From Amycolatopsis solani (GTDB lineage Bacteria > Actinomycetota > Actinomycetes > Mycobacteriales > Pseudonocardiaceae): a DNA stretch of 64,000 bases. The notes beneath the pieces were generated by a model that was not told where the DNA came from, did not search any database, and was given only the letters and a program-made list of their open reading frames with translations. Positions 44,527-61,511 of the stretch are shown in pieces (the first letter of the stretch is position 1; the number at the start of each line of letters is the position of its first letter). The stretch is taken from NCBI RefSeq assembly GCF_033441515.1, contig NZ_JAWQJT010000002.1:2698354-2762353 (forward strand), written 5' to 3'. Position numbers and translations under genes: made by a program.

Positions 44527-45360
44527 ATGGGCAAGCTCGCCCGTTCGTACGCGTTGTTCACGGCTTCGTTGCGGGTGCTGCGCGCCCACAAGGGCCTGGC
44601 CTGGTTCACGGTGCTGGCCGGCCTCGCCGGGTTGTTCGTCGCCGGGGCGTTCCTGACGCCGGCGTTCTTCCTCTCCCACGTCCAGCTCACCGACGGCGGC
44701 CGCCCCACGGCCGGGTCGTGGGTGCTGCTCGCCGCCTTCTACGTCGTCTCGGCGTTCGTCGCGATCTTCTTCAACGCGGCGCTGATCTCCCAGGCCGACG
44801 TCGCGCTCCGCGGCGGCGTTCCGGCGGTCGGGGCGGGCCTGGCCGCGGCCGCGCGCCGGTGGCCGGCGCTGCTCGGCTGGGCCGCCATCTCCGCGACGGT
44901 CAGCCTGGTCCTGCGCGCGATCGAGGAGCGGCTCGGCTTCCTCGGCCAGTTCGTCGCGGGACTGATCGGCCTGGCCTGGCGGCTCACGACGTTCCTCGTG
45001 CTGCCCGTCGTCGTGCTCGAAGGTGCGGGCGTGAAGGCCGGCGTCCGGCGGTCGGTGGAGCTGTTCCGCCGGACCTGGGGAGAGAACGCCGCCGGCGGTA
45101 TCGGGATCGGCCTGGTCGGCTTCATCCTCAGCCTGGCGGGCTACGCCGTGCTGGTGCTCGCCGGCTTCCTGCTCGGCGGCGGCGCGGCCACCTTGTTCGC
45201 CTGCCTCGGCCTCGCGCTCGTCTGGTCGGTGCTGGTCGCCGTCTTCACCGCGACTTTGTCCGGCATCTACCAGACCGCGCTGTACCGCTACGCCGCCGAG
45301 GGCGTGGTGGCCGGCGAGTTCGCCGAGGCCGACTTCGCCGGGGTTTTCCACGCGCGTTGA
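44527..45360 (+). CDS. Multispanning membrane protein, DUF6159-like
   Basis: A 277-residue inner-membrane protein with about six helices. SYALFTASLRVLRAHKGLAWF at the start, VVSAFVAIFFNAALISQA and LPVVVLEGAGVKAGVRRSVELFRRTWGEN fit a family of actinobacterial and archaeal membrane proteins of unknown role (DUF6159, from memory). There is no signal peptide and no enzymatic motif. ATG at 44527 has GGGGGAA upstream. It is inserted between tsnR and pheS and is transcribed in the same direction. Confidence 0.75.
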   Translation: MGKLARSYALFTASLRVLRAHKGLAWFTVLAGLAGLFVAGAFLTPAFFLSHVQLTDGGRPTAGSWVLLAAFYVVSAFVAIFFNAALISQADVALRGGVPAVGAGLAAAARRWPALLGWAAISATVSLVLRAIEERLGFLGQFVAGLIGLAWRLTTFLVLPVVVLEGAGVKAGVRRSVELFRRTWGENAAGGIGIGLVGFILSLAGYAVLVLAGFLLGGGAATLFACLGLALVWSVLVAVFTATLSGIYQTALYRYAAEGVVAGEFAEADFAGVFHAR

Positions 45361-45432
45361 GCGCGCGTCCGCGCGGCCCCGGGCCGACCGGGGGCGCGCG
45401 GACCCGATCCCATAGACTTTTCCCGCCTCTGA

Positions 45433-46556
<1,124 letters not shown>

Positions 46557-46557
<1 letters not shown>

Positions 46558-49118
46558 TGCGAGTCCCAGTCAGCTGGCTGACCGAACACCTCGATCTCGC
46601 TGAGGAGGTCACGCCGCAGGACCTGGCCGACGCCTTCGTGCGGATCGGGGTCGAGGTCGACGACCTGAGCGAGCTCGGGCCCGTGACCGGGCCGCTGGTC
46701 GTCGGCCGGGTGGCCGAGATCGAAGAGCTCACCGAGTTCAAGAAGCCGGTCCGGTTCTGCCGCGTCGACGTCGGCGAACCCGCCGACGAAGCCGAAGAGC
46801 TGGACGACGAGGACGAAGACGAGGACGACGAAGCCGGCGAGTTCGACGAGGGTCCGCACGGCATCAAGACCCGCGGCATCATCTGCGGCGCGCGCAACTT
46901 CACCGAGGGCGACCTGGTCGTCGTCGCGCTGCCCGGCGCCGTCCTGCCCGGCGGCTTCGAAATCGCCTCCCGCAAGACCTACGGCCGCATCAGCGACGGC
47001 ATGATCTGCTCGGCCCGCGAGCTCGGCCTCGGCGACGACCACACCGGCATCCTCGTGCTGCCGTCGGGCACGGCGAGCCCGGGCGACGACGCCCAGGAGC
47101 TCCTCGGCCTGAACGACACGGTCATCGAGCTGGCCCCGACCCCGGACCGCGGCTACGCGCTGTCGATCCGCGGTCTCGCGCGCGAGCTGTCGAACGCGCT
47201 GGACGTCCCGTTCGGCGACCCGGCGCTGCTGGAGGTCCCGGCGGCCGAAGGCGACGCCTGGCCGGTCCACGTCGAGGACCCGGAAGGCTGCCCGCGGTTC
47301 GTGCTGCGGCGGGTCACCGGCCTGGACGCGACCGCGCCGACCCCGTGGTGGATGCGCCGCCGGCTGATGCTGGCCGGCATCCGCTCCATCTCGCTGGCCG
47401 TCGACGTCACCAACTACGTGATGCTCGAGCTCGGGCACCCGCTGCACGCGTTCGCCACCAAGGCCATCCAGGGCGACCTGGTGGTCCGGCGCGCGAAGGC
47501 GGGCGAGAAGCTGACGACGCTGGACGACGTCGAGCGCGCGCTCGACCCGGACGACATCGTCATCGCCGACGACAGCGGCGTCATCTCGCTGGCGGGCACG
47601 ATGGGTGGCGCGAGCACCGAGATCACGACGGAGAGCACCGACGTGCTGCTCGAAGCCGCGCACTGGAACCCGGCGGCGATCAGCCGCACCGCGCGCCGGC
47701 ACAAGCTGTTCTCCGAGGCCGCCAAGCGCTTCGAGCGGTTCACCGACCCGCAGCTGTGCCCGGCCGCCGTCGAGCTGGCCGCCCGCCTGCTGCGGCAGTA
47801 CGGCGACGCCTCGATCCGCCCCGGCCGCACCGACGAGGGCGAGGTCAAGCCGAACCCGCCGGTCGTCATGCCGATCAACCTGCCCGACAAGGTCGCGGGC
47901 GTGAACTACAAGCGCGGTGTCACGGTCCGCCGGCTCACCCAGATCGGCTGCAAGGTCTCGGTGAGCACCGGCGACGACGGCACCGGCCTGGTCACGGCGA
48001 TCCCCCCGAGCTGGCGCGGCGACCTGCGCCAGCCCGCCGACCTCGTCGAAGAGGTCCTGCGGCTGGAGGGCTACGACAGCATCCCGTCGACGCTGCCCGC
48101 CGCCCCGGCCGGCCGCGGCCTGACCGACGCCCAGCGGCGGGTGCGGAGCGTTTCCCGTGCCCTCGCCGAGGCGGGGTACGTCGAGGTGCGCCCGTTCCCG
48201 TTCGTCGGCGACGCGGTGTGGGACGCCTTCGGCCTGCCGGAGGACGACGTCCGCCGCAACGCGGTCGTGGTCCGCAACCCGCTGGAGGCCGACCGCAACC
48301 GGCTGGCCACCACGCTGCTGCCGGGCCTGCTGGACACGCTGCAGCGCAACGTGTCCCGCGGGATGAAGGACGTCTCGCTGTACCAGATCGGCCAGGTCGT
48401 GCTGCCCGCGCCGAACCCGCTGAAGGTGCCGGACCTCGGCGTCGACCGGCGGCCGAGCGACGAGGAGCTGGCGCTGCTCGAGGCCGCGGTCCCGCCGCAG
48501 CCCCTGCACGTCGGGGTGGTCCTCGCCGGCAACCGCCACCGCGCGGGCTGGTGGGGCGGCGGCGAGCAGGCGAACTGGGCCGACGCGGTCCAGGCCGCCC
48601 GCACGATCGCGGAGGCCGCCGGCGTCGAGCTGACGGTCCAGGCGACCGACCTCCCGCCGTGGCACCCGGGCCGCTGCGCCCAGCTGCGGGTCGGCGACTG
48701 GCCGGTCGGCCACGCCGGCGAGCTGCACCCCAAGGTGGTCGAGGCCCTCGGCCTGCCGCCGCGGACGGTCGCGATGGAGCTGGACCTGGACGCGATCCCG
48801 CTGCCGGACTCCCGCCCCGCCCCGAGCGTGTCGGGTTATCCGCCGGTGCTGCTCGACGTCGCCCTCGTGGTGGCCGCGGAAGTGCCGTCGGCGGACCTCG
48901 CCGCGGTGCTGCGCGAGGGAGCGGGCGAGCTCCTCGAGGACATCACGCTGTTCGACGTGTACGCGGGCGAGCAGGTCGGCGAGGGCAAGCGTTCCCTGGC
49001 GTACAAGCTCCGCTTCCGGGCGGCCGACCGCACCCTGACGGTCGACGAGGCCACCAAGGCCCGCGACGCGGCCGTGGCGGCCGCGGCCGAGCGCTTCGAG
49101 GCGGCTCTGCGCGCCTGA
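46557..49118 (+). CDS. pheT: Phenylalanyl-tRNA synthetase beta subunit with acidic insertion
   Basis: An 853-residue partner of PheS. Domains in order are the N-terminal and EMAP-like tRNA-binding (B1/B2) part, B3/B4 editing domain (LAVDVTNYVMLELGHPLHAF), B5, the catalytic-like domain, and the C-terminal anticodon-binding domain (YPPVLLDVALVV; LTVDEATKARDAAVAAAAERFEAAL). An Asp/Glu-rich insertion occupies residues about 74-99 inside the tRNA-binding domain (AEELDDEDEDEDDEAGE), longer than I expect for the family. GTG at 46557 overlaps the pheS stop as TAGTG. Confidence 0.97.
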
Positions 49119-49157
49119 CGGAACGCACCACGCCGGACGCATCACGCTGGAGGAGAG

Positions 49158-49175
49158 GGGCCGGGAGACCGGCCC
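49158..49175 (+). terminator. Hairpin after pheT
   Basis: GGGCCGG, loop GAGA, CCGGCCC, then TTCTTCG, 40 bases after the pheT stop. Confidence 0.65.
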
Positions 49176-49300
49176 TTCTTCGCGTTCCGGCACGGTCGCG
49201 CCCGGACCGGCGGGCCGCTGGGGCGTCGGCCGGGAGCGTCGCGTTCCCATCCGTGGGGCGAGGGCGCGCTCGGGCTCGCCGGCTCGTGGTCCGGCGGCGC

Positions 49301-49990
49301 TCAGCCGATGTGCTTGAGCGCCTCCCTCCGCGACAGCCCGGACAGCCCCGGGTGGTCGTCCACGAAGGACCGCACCCAGTCCGGCGATGTCTTCGCGTAC
49401 TCCCGCAACGCCCAGCCGATTCCCTTGCGCAGGAAGAACTCCGGCTCGGCGATCGCGGGTTCGATCGCGCGGGTCAGCAGGTCCGTGTCGGTGTCCTCCT
49501 TGGCGCCGACCTGGCAGATGATCGCCGTCCGGCGGCGCCACAGGTCGAGGTCGGCCGCCCAGCTCAGCATGACGGGCGTCAGCCGGGCGCGGTCGGCGCG
49601 GAGGATCGGCCCGATCCGGCGGATCGCCAGCTCGTCCACGTGGTCCCACCAGGCCCCGCTGACGATCATTTCCTCGTACATCGGCACCAGTTCCGCGTCC
49701 TGCCACGCCCGGTACGCCCGATGACCGGAAAGATCGATGGCCGCGTAGCGCTCTTCGCGGAATTCGGCGGTCCGCCACAACTCCAGGACGGTCGCTGAAT
49801 ATGTCACCCGATCGGGCAGTATGTGGTCGGCGAGCACCCGCTTGAGCAGCACGCTGCGCTGAGGTTTCGCCACGCCGCGGAACGGCATCGCCGACTTCAT
49901 GTACGCCTGCATCGCCGGCGCTTTCCCCGGGTCGGCCAGCTCCGCCAGCCCGGTGCGGATCGCCTTGACCAGCCGATCGTCCACGTTCAT
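49301..49990 (-). CDS. DNA alkylation repair protein (AlkD-like HEAT-repeat glycosylase)
   Basis: A 229-residue all-helical protein of the AlkC/AlkD superfamily that recognises alkylated bases. Signatures are KSAMPFRGVAKPQRS, LWRTAEFREERYAAIDL, WWDHVDELAIRRIGPI, and WAADLDLWRRRTAIICQV followed by LRKGIGWALREYAKTSPDWV. The Asp and Trp/Tyr positions that grip the lesion in AlkD appear in WWDHVDELA. ATG at 49990 has GGAGGA upstream. It stands alone, convergent with pheT. Confidence 0.9.
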   Translation of the reverse strand: MNVDDRLVKAIRTGLAELADPGKAPAMQAYMKSAMPFRGVAKPQRSVLLKRVLADHILPDRVTYSATVLELWRTAEFREERYAAIDLSGHRAYRAWQDAELVPMYEEMIVSGAWWDHVDELAIRRIGPILRADRARLTPVMLSWAADLDLWRRRTAIICQVGAKEDTDTDLLTRAIEPAIAEPEFFLRKGIGWALREYAKTSPDWVRSFVDDHPGLSGLSRREALKHIG

Positions 49991-50183
49991 CCGTCCTCCC
50001 TGCGCCTTCCGGCGACCCGGAGCGTACTTCCGGCCACCGACAGTTCCGGGGCTCGGCGGCGGGCGCAGGTCCCGACGAAAGGCGGATGGCGGAAGTCGCG
50101 CCGGTCGGCGAGATTGTCCAGGGTTGCCGGTAGTTTCGTCGAAATACGGCGAACTCTGTCGAATGCGGACGAAAAGGACGACT

Positions 50184-51767
50184 GTGAAAAGAATCGTTGC
50201 CGCCGTCGCCGCCGCGGGGCTCGCGGCCGGGTTGATGGCCGCCGCGCCCGCCGCCTCGGCGGATCCCGGGGTGCAGTTCACCCCGGCGCCGATCGCCTGG
50301 GGGCCCTGCGCGTCGGCGAGCCTCAAGGCCAACGGCGCCGAGTGCGGCTTCCTCGAGGTGCCGATGGACTACGCGAAGCCGGGCGGGGCGAAGGTCTCCG
50401 TCGCGGTGTCGCGGATCAAGCACAAGACCGCGCAGTCCCAGGGCATCATGCTGGTGAACCCGGGTGGCCCGGGTGGCTCCGGCCTCGGCCTCTCGGTGCT
50501 CGGCAAGTACGTGCCGAACCACGCAGGTGACAACTACGACTGGATCGGCTTCGACCCGCGGGGCGTCGGGTCCAGCAAGCCGTCGATCAGCTGCGACGGG
50601 AACTACTTCAGCTACAACCGGCCGGCGTACGTGCCGACCACGCCGCAGCTGGAGAAGACGTGGCTCGCCCGCTCGAAGGGGTACGCCGACGCGTGCCGCA
50701 AGAACGGCGAAATCCTCGACCACATCAAGACGACCGACGTCGCGCAGGACATGGACAGCCTGCGCAAGGCGCTGGGCGAGAAGCAGATCAACTACTACGG
50801 CTTCTCCTACGGCACCTACCTCGGCCAGGTGTACAGCACGCTGTACCCGAAGAACGTCCGGCGGATGGTGCTCGACGGCAACGTCGACCCGCGGAAGGTC
50901 TGGTACGAGGCCAACCTCGACCAGGACGTCGCGTTCGACAAGAACATCAAGATCTACTTCGACTGGCTGGCGTCCTACGACAACGTCTACCACCTCGGCA
51001 AGACCGGCGGCGCCGTCGAGAAGCTGTGGTACGACACGCAGCGCAAGCTCGCCAAGAACCCGGCGGGCGGGGTCATCGGCGGCGACGAGTGGACCGACGT
51101 CTTCCTGCAGGCCGGCTACTACGTCTTCGGCTGGGTCGACATGGCCAAGGCCTTCGACGGCTACGTGCACAAGGGTGACTGGCAGACGCTGAAGGCGCTC
51201 TACGACAACTCGAACCCGCCCGGCGACGACAACGGGTTCGCCGTCTACCTCGGCGTGCAGTGCACCGACGTGCAGTGGCCGACCAACTGGAACAAGTGGC
51301 GCGCCGACAACTGGATCACCTACTTCAAGGCCCCGTTCGAGACCTGGGGCAACGCCTGGTTCAACGCGCCCTGCGTGTACTGGCCGGCGAAGGCGGGCAA
51401 GCCGGTGAACATCGACGGCGGCAAGGTCGCCGGTGCGCTGCTGATCAGCGAGGAGCTCGACGCCGCCACGCCGTACGCGGGCAGCCTCGAGGTCCGCAAG
51501 CGGTTCCCGAAGTCGAGCCTGATCAGCGCGCCGGGCGGTACGACGCACGCCGGTTCGCTGTCCGGGGTGTCCTGTGTGGACGACAAGATCGCCGACTACC
51601 TGGCGACCGGCGCGCTGCCGAAGCGTCAGCCCGGCAACCACTCGGACGTCCAGTGCGACCCGGTGCCGGCGCCGGTGCCCGACGGCGCCGCGGCGCAGAA
51701 GTCGGACAGCTCCGCGAAGGCTGCCCAGGAGAAGCAGAGCACGCTGGCACAGCTGCTGCACTTCTGA
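50184..51767 (+). CDS. Secreted alpha/beta hydrolase, tripeptidyl aminopeptidase (SlpD/SlpE-like)
   Basis: A 527-residue exported serine peptidase of the S33-like group with C-terminal TAP-like domain. The signal peptide is MKRIVAAVAAAGLAAGLMAAAPAASA. The oxyanion region is LVNPGGPGGSG, followed by DPRGVGSS, the nucleophile Ser in YYGFSYGTYLG, Asp in EELDAATP and His in GGTTHAGSL. It should trim peptides outside the cell. GTG at 50184 was preferred over ATG at 50163 because AAAGGA lies about 6 bases before it. It is followed by a strong hairpin. Confidence 0.9.
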   Translation: MKRIVAAVAAAGLAAGLMAAAPAASADPGVQFTPAPIAWGPCASASLKANGAECGFLEVPMDYAKPGGAKVSVAVSRIKHKTAQSQGIMLVNPGGPGGSGLGLSVLGKYVPNHAGDNYDWIGFDPRGVGSSKPSISCDGNYFSYNRPAYVPTTPQLEKTWLARSKGYADACRKNGEILDHIKTTDVAQDMDSLRKALGEKQINYYGFSYGTYLGQVYSTLYPKNVRRMVLDGNVDPRKVWYEANLDQDVAFDKNIKIYFDWLASYDNVYHLGKTGGAVEKLWYDTQRKLAKNPAGGVIGGDEWTDVFLQAGYYVFGWVDMAKAFDGYVHKGDWQTLKALYDNSNPPGDDNGFAVYLGVQCTDVQWPTNWNKWRADNWITYFKAPFETWGNAWFNAPCVYWPAKAGKPVNIDGGKVAGALLISEELDAATPYAGSLEVRKRFPKSSLISAPGGTTHAGSLSGVSCVDDKIADYLATGALPKRQPGNHSDVQCDPVPAPVPDGAAAQKSDSSAKAAQEKQSTLAQLLHF

Positions 51768-51781
51768 GCGGAAGTTCCACC

Positions 51782-51818
51782 CGGTGCCCCGGTCCGGCTC
51801 GTCCGGACCGGGGCACCG
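51782..51818 (+). terminator. 16-bp perfect hairpin after the secreted hydrolase
   Basis: 51782-51797 pairs exactly with 51803-51818, with loop CTCGT and then TCTTGT. It lies 14 bases after the stop. Confidence 0.85.
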
Positions 51819-51967
51819 TCTTGTCCGCGGGTGTCTCATCGTCGCCTCCTCGTGACGCGGTGTGGTCGAGGGGGACGTTAGGGGAGGGGTCCGACAATTT
51901 CGGAGCGAAGTCGGCCGTGAGCAGCGCGTGGCCAAAAATTGTCGGGGGTGCGCGCTAGCTTCGGGTC

Positions 51968-52465
51968 ATGTCGATCATCGAACAGCGCCGGACCGAGTTC
52001 CGGGCAGCCGAAAACACCTACCGCCTCGTGGTCTCGACCAGGACGGACGTCGACCGCGCCGAACCGACCCCCAGGGTCATGATCACGCTGGAAGCCGGCG
52101 GCCCCGGCGGCGAACCGGTCGCCGAGGGCAGCCTCGACCTGGACGTCGCGGTCGCGGCCACGGTCGCCGACCTGGTCGCGGACGAGCTGCTCGCCGCGAC
52201 CGGCACGGCCCGGCCGCCGCGGCGAAGATCCGCCGGCCGCCCCGCCCAGCAAGGGCGCCCGTGGAACGAGGAAATGGACGCGGAACTGGAGAGCCGCTGG
52301 ATCGCGGGCGAGAGCGTCGCGGAGATAGCGACGGCATTCGAGCGCACCCCCGGCGGCATCCGCGCCCGCCTGCCCCGCGTCGGCTGCGACCCGGAGAACC
52401 CGGGCTGCTACCTCCCCGTCCCGCCGAGCAGGCGCACGGACCTGGACGGAGCCGAGCCGAGCTGA
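51968..52465 (+). CDS. Small protein with C-terminal helix-turn-helix-like domain
   Basis: A 165-residue protein not assigned to a named family. The first 80 residues are mixed alpha/beta; a basic linker ([16 protein letters not shown]) leads to a domain with WNEEMDAELESRWIAGESV and AEIATAFERTPGGIRARLPRVG. This resembles short SANT/Myb-like HTH modules in bacterial proteins that read a WxxEEDxxL pattern. DNA binding is therefore likely but the role is unknown. ATG at 51968. It is followed by a hairpin and then the repeat tract. Confidence 0.65.
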   Translation: MSIIEQRRTEFRAAENTYRLVVSTRTDVDRAEPTPRVMITLEAGGPGGEPVAEGSLDLDVAVAATVADLVADELLAATGTARPPRRRSAGRPAQQGRPWNEEMDAELESRWIAGESVAEIATAFERTPGGIRARLPRVGCDPENPGCYLPVPPSRRTDLDGAEPS

Positions 52466-52470
52466 CCACC

Positions 52471-52507
52471 GGTGGTGGGCCGGCCCCCGACGGACCGGCC
52501 CACCACC
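52471..52507 (+). terminator. 13-bp hairpin after the HTH-like gene
   Basis: GGTGGTGGGCCGG pairs exactly with 52495-52507 around an 11-base loop, 5 bases after the stop. Confidence 0.7.
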
Positions 52508-52568
52508 CCGATCCGGGGGAGGAAATCCGGTGAGTAGAACAGCGAAGAACGACCGACCCGCGCCGTCG

Positions 52569-52945
52569 GTCGCCTGCCGTGCTTGGTTGGCACGATCTCC
52601 GGGTCCGGGGCAGACCGGAGGACACGGCGCCCGACTGGTGGGCGGGAGGGTTCGGCCTCCGGCTCCAGAGCGCACCGGAGGCGCCTCGGCGCCAGTCGCC
52701 GACCGCGCCCAGGCGGCTGTCGCTAGCGGCGCCAGGCTGGTGGGCGGGCGGGCGTGGCCGCGGGGGCCAGAGCGCGCCGGTGGAGGCGCGGTGGTTGTCG
52801 CCTGCCGTGGTCGGTAGGTGCGGTCTCTGGCGACAGAGCGCGCTGGTGACGATTCGGCGGTTGTCGCCTGCCGTGCTTGGCGGGCCCGGCCTCCGGCTCC
52901 AGAGCGCGCCAGAGACTCCCCGGCGCCAGTCGCCGACCGCCCCCA
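52569..52945. repeat. Degenerate 66-bp tandem repeat tract
   Basis: In the 526-base gap between two convergent genes, CCAGAGCGC-type motifs recur at 52665, 52767, 52833 and 52899, and GTCGCCTGCCGT-type motifs at 52569, 52797 and 52863, with a related GTCGCC at 52695 and 52929. The spacing is 66 bases in the last three units and 102 bases (66 plus 36) between the two before; CTGGTGGGCGGG at 52635 and 52737 is also 102 apart. The copies have diverged. No frame is convincing as a gene, though translations show a 22-residue period. Confidence 0.75.
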
Positions 52946-52991
52946 GCCCGCTGGAGTGCGACCCCGACCCGGCGGAACGGCGTCGTCCCGC

Positions 52992-53960
52992 TCACTCCAC
53001 CACCGGCACACCCGCCGCCGCGATGGCGCGGGCGCCCAGCACCTTCAGGTGTTCGACCAGTTCCGCCGGCTCCTCGACCGTGAACCCACACCCCAACCCC
53101 AGCAGCCGGAACGCGAGCCAGTCCAGCGTGTCCGAGTGGCTCCGCCACCGGCACCGGCCGTCGCCCAGGTCGGTCAGCTCGCCGGGCGCCACCCCGAGGC
53201 GGGGCGCGATCTGCGTCGCCGGCTCGGCCAAGACGGCCACCGCGCGGTACGTCGGCGCGAGGTCGTAGAGGCGGTCGACGACGTAGGCCGCCAGGTCCGT
53301 CGCGGGCGGGCGGCGGGGGACCACCCGGCCGCCGGTGGCCTGGGCGTCGCGGACGCGGTCGGCGCGGAAGACGCGCCAGTCCGCCCGGTCGAGGTCGTAG
53401 GCGACCAGGTACCAGCGTCGGCCCGCGGCGACCAGCCGGAGCGGCTCGGCCCGGCGCCGGGTCTCCGCCCCGTCGTTCGCCCGGTAGCGGAAGCGGACCG
53501 TCTCCTGGTTGGTGATCGCGCCGGCGAACACCGTCAGCTGCGCCGGATCGACGACGGGTCCGGTGGCCGCCACGGCGACCGTCGCCGTACCTATAGCGCC
53601 CACCCGGCGGCGCAACCGCGCGGGCAGTACCTGCTCCAGCTTGGCCAGCGCCCGCACCGACGCTTCCTCGATCCCGGAAACGGACTGTCCGGCGGCGGTC
53701 CGCAGCCCCACGGCGATCGCGACGGCTTCGTCGTCGTCGAGCACCAGCGGCGGCATCGCGGTGCCGGCGACCAGCCGATAGCCGCCCGCGACGCCGCGGC
53801 TCGCCTCGACCGGGTAGCCCAGTTCGCGCAGCCGGTCGACGTCGCGGCGGATGGTGCGCGGGCTCACCCCGAGCCGGCCGGCGAGTTCGCTGCCCGGCCA
53901 TTCCCGGGGCGTCTGGAGCAGCGAGAGCAGGCCGAGCAGCCGGGCCGGGGTGTCCGTCAT
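52992..53960 (-). CDS. WYL-domain transcriptional regulator
   Basis: A 322-residue regulator. The N-terminal HTH_11 has PGSELAGRLGVSPRTIRRDVDRLRELGYPV. The WYL domain has RRWYLVAYDLDRADWRVFRADR in place of the WYL ligand-binding motif, and a C-terminal extension follows (LGLGCGFTVEEPAELVEHL). Such regulators often bind nucleic-acid or nucleotide ligands and several control DNA-damage or defence genes; no target is visible here. ATG at 53960 is divergent from argC, with about 77 bases between. Confidence 0.92.
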   Translation of the reverse strand: MTDTPARLLGLLSLLQTPREWPGSELAGRLGVSPRTIRRDVDRLRELGYPVEASRGVAGGYRLVAGTAMPPLVLDDDEAVAIAVGLRTAAGQSVSGIEEASVRALAKLEQVLPARLRRRVGAIGTATVAVAATGPVVDPAQLTVFAGAITNQETVRFRYRANDGAETRRRAEPLRLVAAGRRWYLVAYDLDRADWRVFRADRVRDAQATGGRVVPRRPPATDLAAYVVDRLYDLAPTYRAVAVLAEPATQIAPRLGVAPGELTDLGDGRCRWRSHSDTLDWLAFRLLGLGCGFTVEEPAELVEHLKVLGARAIAAAGVPVVE

Positions 53961-54001
53961 GCGCTCAGCATCCCAAGGTGGCGGGCGCCACTTCCCGGTA
54001 A

Positions 54002-56225
<2,224 letters not shown>

Positions 56226-56229
<4 letters not shown>

Positions 56230-57139
56230 ACCAGGAGGCTCTGATTTCCGCGGACGAAAGACTCGCGACGGCGGCCGAGAAGGCCGGAGTCCTGATCGAG
56301 GCACTGCCCTGGCTGCAGCGCTTCCACGGGGCCACCGTGGTGGTGAAGTACGGCGGCAACGCCATGATCGACGACCAGCTGAAGGCGGCCTTCGCCGAGG
56401 ACATGGTGTTCCTGCGGCTGGCCGGCCTGCGCCCGGTCGTCGTTCACGGCGGCGGGCCGCAGATCACCGCGATGCTCAAGCGCCTCGGCGTCGAAGGCGA
56501 GTTCAAGGGCGGCCTGCGCGTCACCACGCCGGAAACGATGGACATCGTCCGGATGGTGCTCACCGGCCAGGTCAGCCGCGAGCTCGTCGGGCTGATGAAC
56601 GCGCACGGGCCGTACGCGGTCGGCATCTCCGGCGAGGACGCCCGGCTGTTCACCGCCGAGCGCAAACAGGCCACTGTGGACGGTGAGCAGGTCGACATCG
56701 GGCTCGTCGGCGAGGTCGCCGAGGTCAACCCGGACGCGGTGCTCGACATCGTCAACGCCGGGCGCATCCCGGTCGTCTCCACCGTCGCCCCGGACGTCGA
56801 GGGCGTCGTGCACAACGTCAACGCCGACACGGCGGCGGGCGCGCTCGCGGCGGCGCTGGGCGCCGAAAAGCTCGTCGTGCTCACCGACGTCGAAGGCCTG
56901 TACGCGAACTGGCCCGACCGGTCCTCGCTGATCGACCGCATCCGCGTCGATCGCCTCGAGACCATGCTGCCCGGCCTGGCCAGCGGCATGATCCCGAAGA
57001 TGGAGGCGTGCGTGCGCGCCATCCGCGGCGGCGTGCGCCGGGCGCACGTGATCGACGGCCGCCTCGCCCACTCGGTGCTGCTCGAAGTCTTCACCTCGCG
57101 CGGTATCGGCACCATGGTCTTCCCCGAAACGGAGCTCCC

Positions 57140-57143
<4 letters not shown>
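56226..57143 (+). CDS. argB: Acetylglutamate kinase
   Basis: Phosphorylates N-acetylglutamate. The 305 residues have [10 protein letters not shown] (phosphate-binding lysine), [10 protein letters not shown], and [30 protein letters not shown] near the ATP site. The long N-terminal helix ([25 protein letters not shown]) is the type found in arginine-inhibited hexameric kinases, so feedback inhibition is likely. ATG at 56226 overlaps the argJ stop (ATGA). Confidence 0.97.
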
Positions 57144-59761
<2,618 letters not shown>

Positions 59762-59765
<4 letters not shown>

Positions 59766-60019
59766 TCGGCGACATCTTCCCGGCCGAGGGCGAGTTCCTC
59801 GCGCCGGACGAGGTCGTCGTCACCTTCGACCGCGGGGTCCCGGTGGCGATCGACGGCGAGACCGTCTCCGTCGCCGAAGCGCACCGGATGCTGTGCGCAC
59901 GGGGTGAGGCGCAGCGGATCGGGCGCGGCGAAGCGTGCGCCGCACTCGAACGGCGGGCCGGCCGCGGATGTGCCAATGTCCGCCTGGTCCTGTACGACGG
60001 CCGCATCACGGTCGCCTGA
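59762..60019 (+). CDS. ArgG-like mini-protein at the expected argG site
   Basis: An intact 85-codon ORF in the position of argG in M. tuberculosis. Residues about 16-54 ([18 protein letters not shown], then V at 35, [15 protein letters not shown]) follow the argininosuccinate synthetase segment [25 protein letters not shown]. Residues about 71-85 ([14 protein letters not shown]) follow the ArgG part just after its central domain (xVRLVLHGGxxxV). Roughly 150 ArgG residues between these pieces are missing and so are the ATP-binding PP-loop and all N-terminal domains, so it cannot make argininosuccinate by itself. The start is coupled to argR (ATGA). It may be a decaying remnant or a co-opted small protein. 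Confidence 0.8.
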
Positions 60020-61465
<1,446 letters not shown>

Positions 61466-61511
61466 CCCCCTGGCTAGGCTCGGCCGGGTCAGCGGGACGA
61501 GGGGAGTGGTG

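Noticed and set aside
52569..52945. CRISPR array
   Set aside because: The repeats are long (66 bp), diverged throughout, and show no alternation of constant repeat and variable spacer; no cas genes are nearby.
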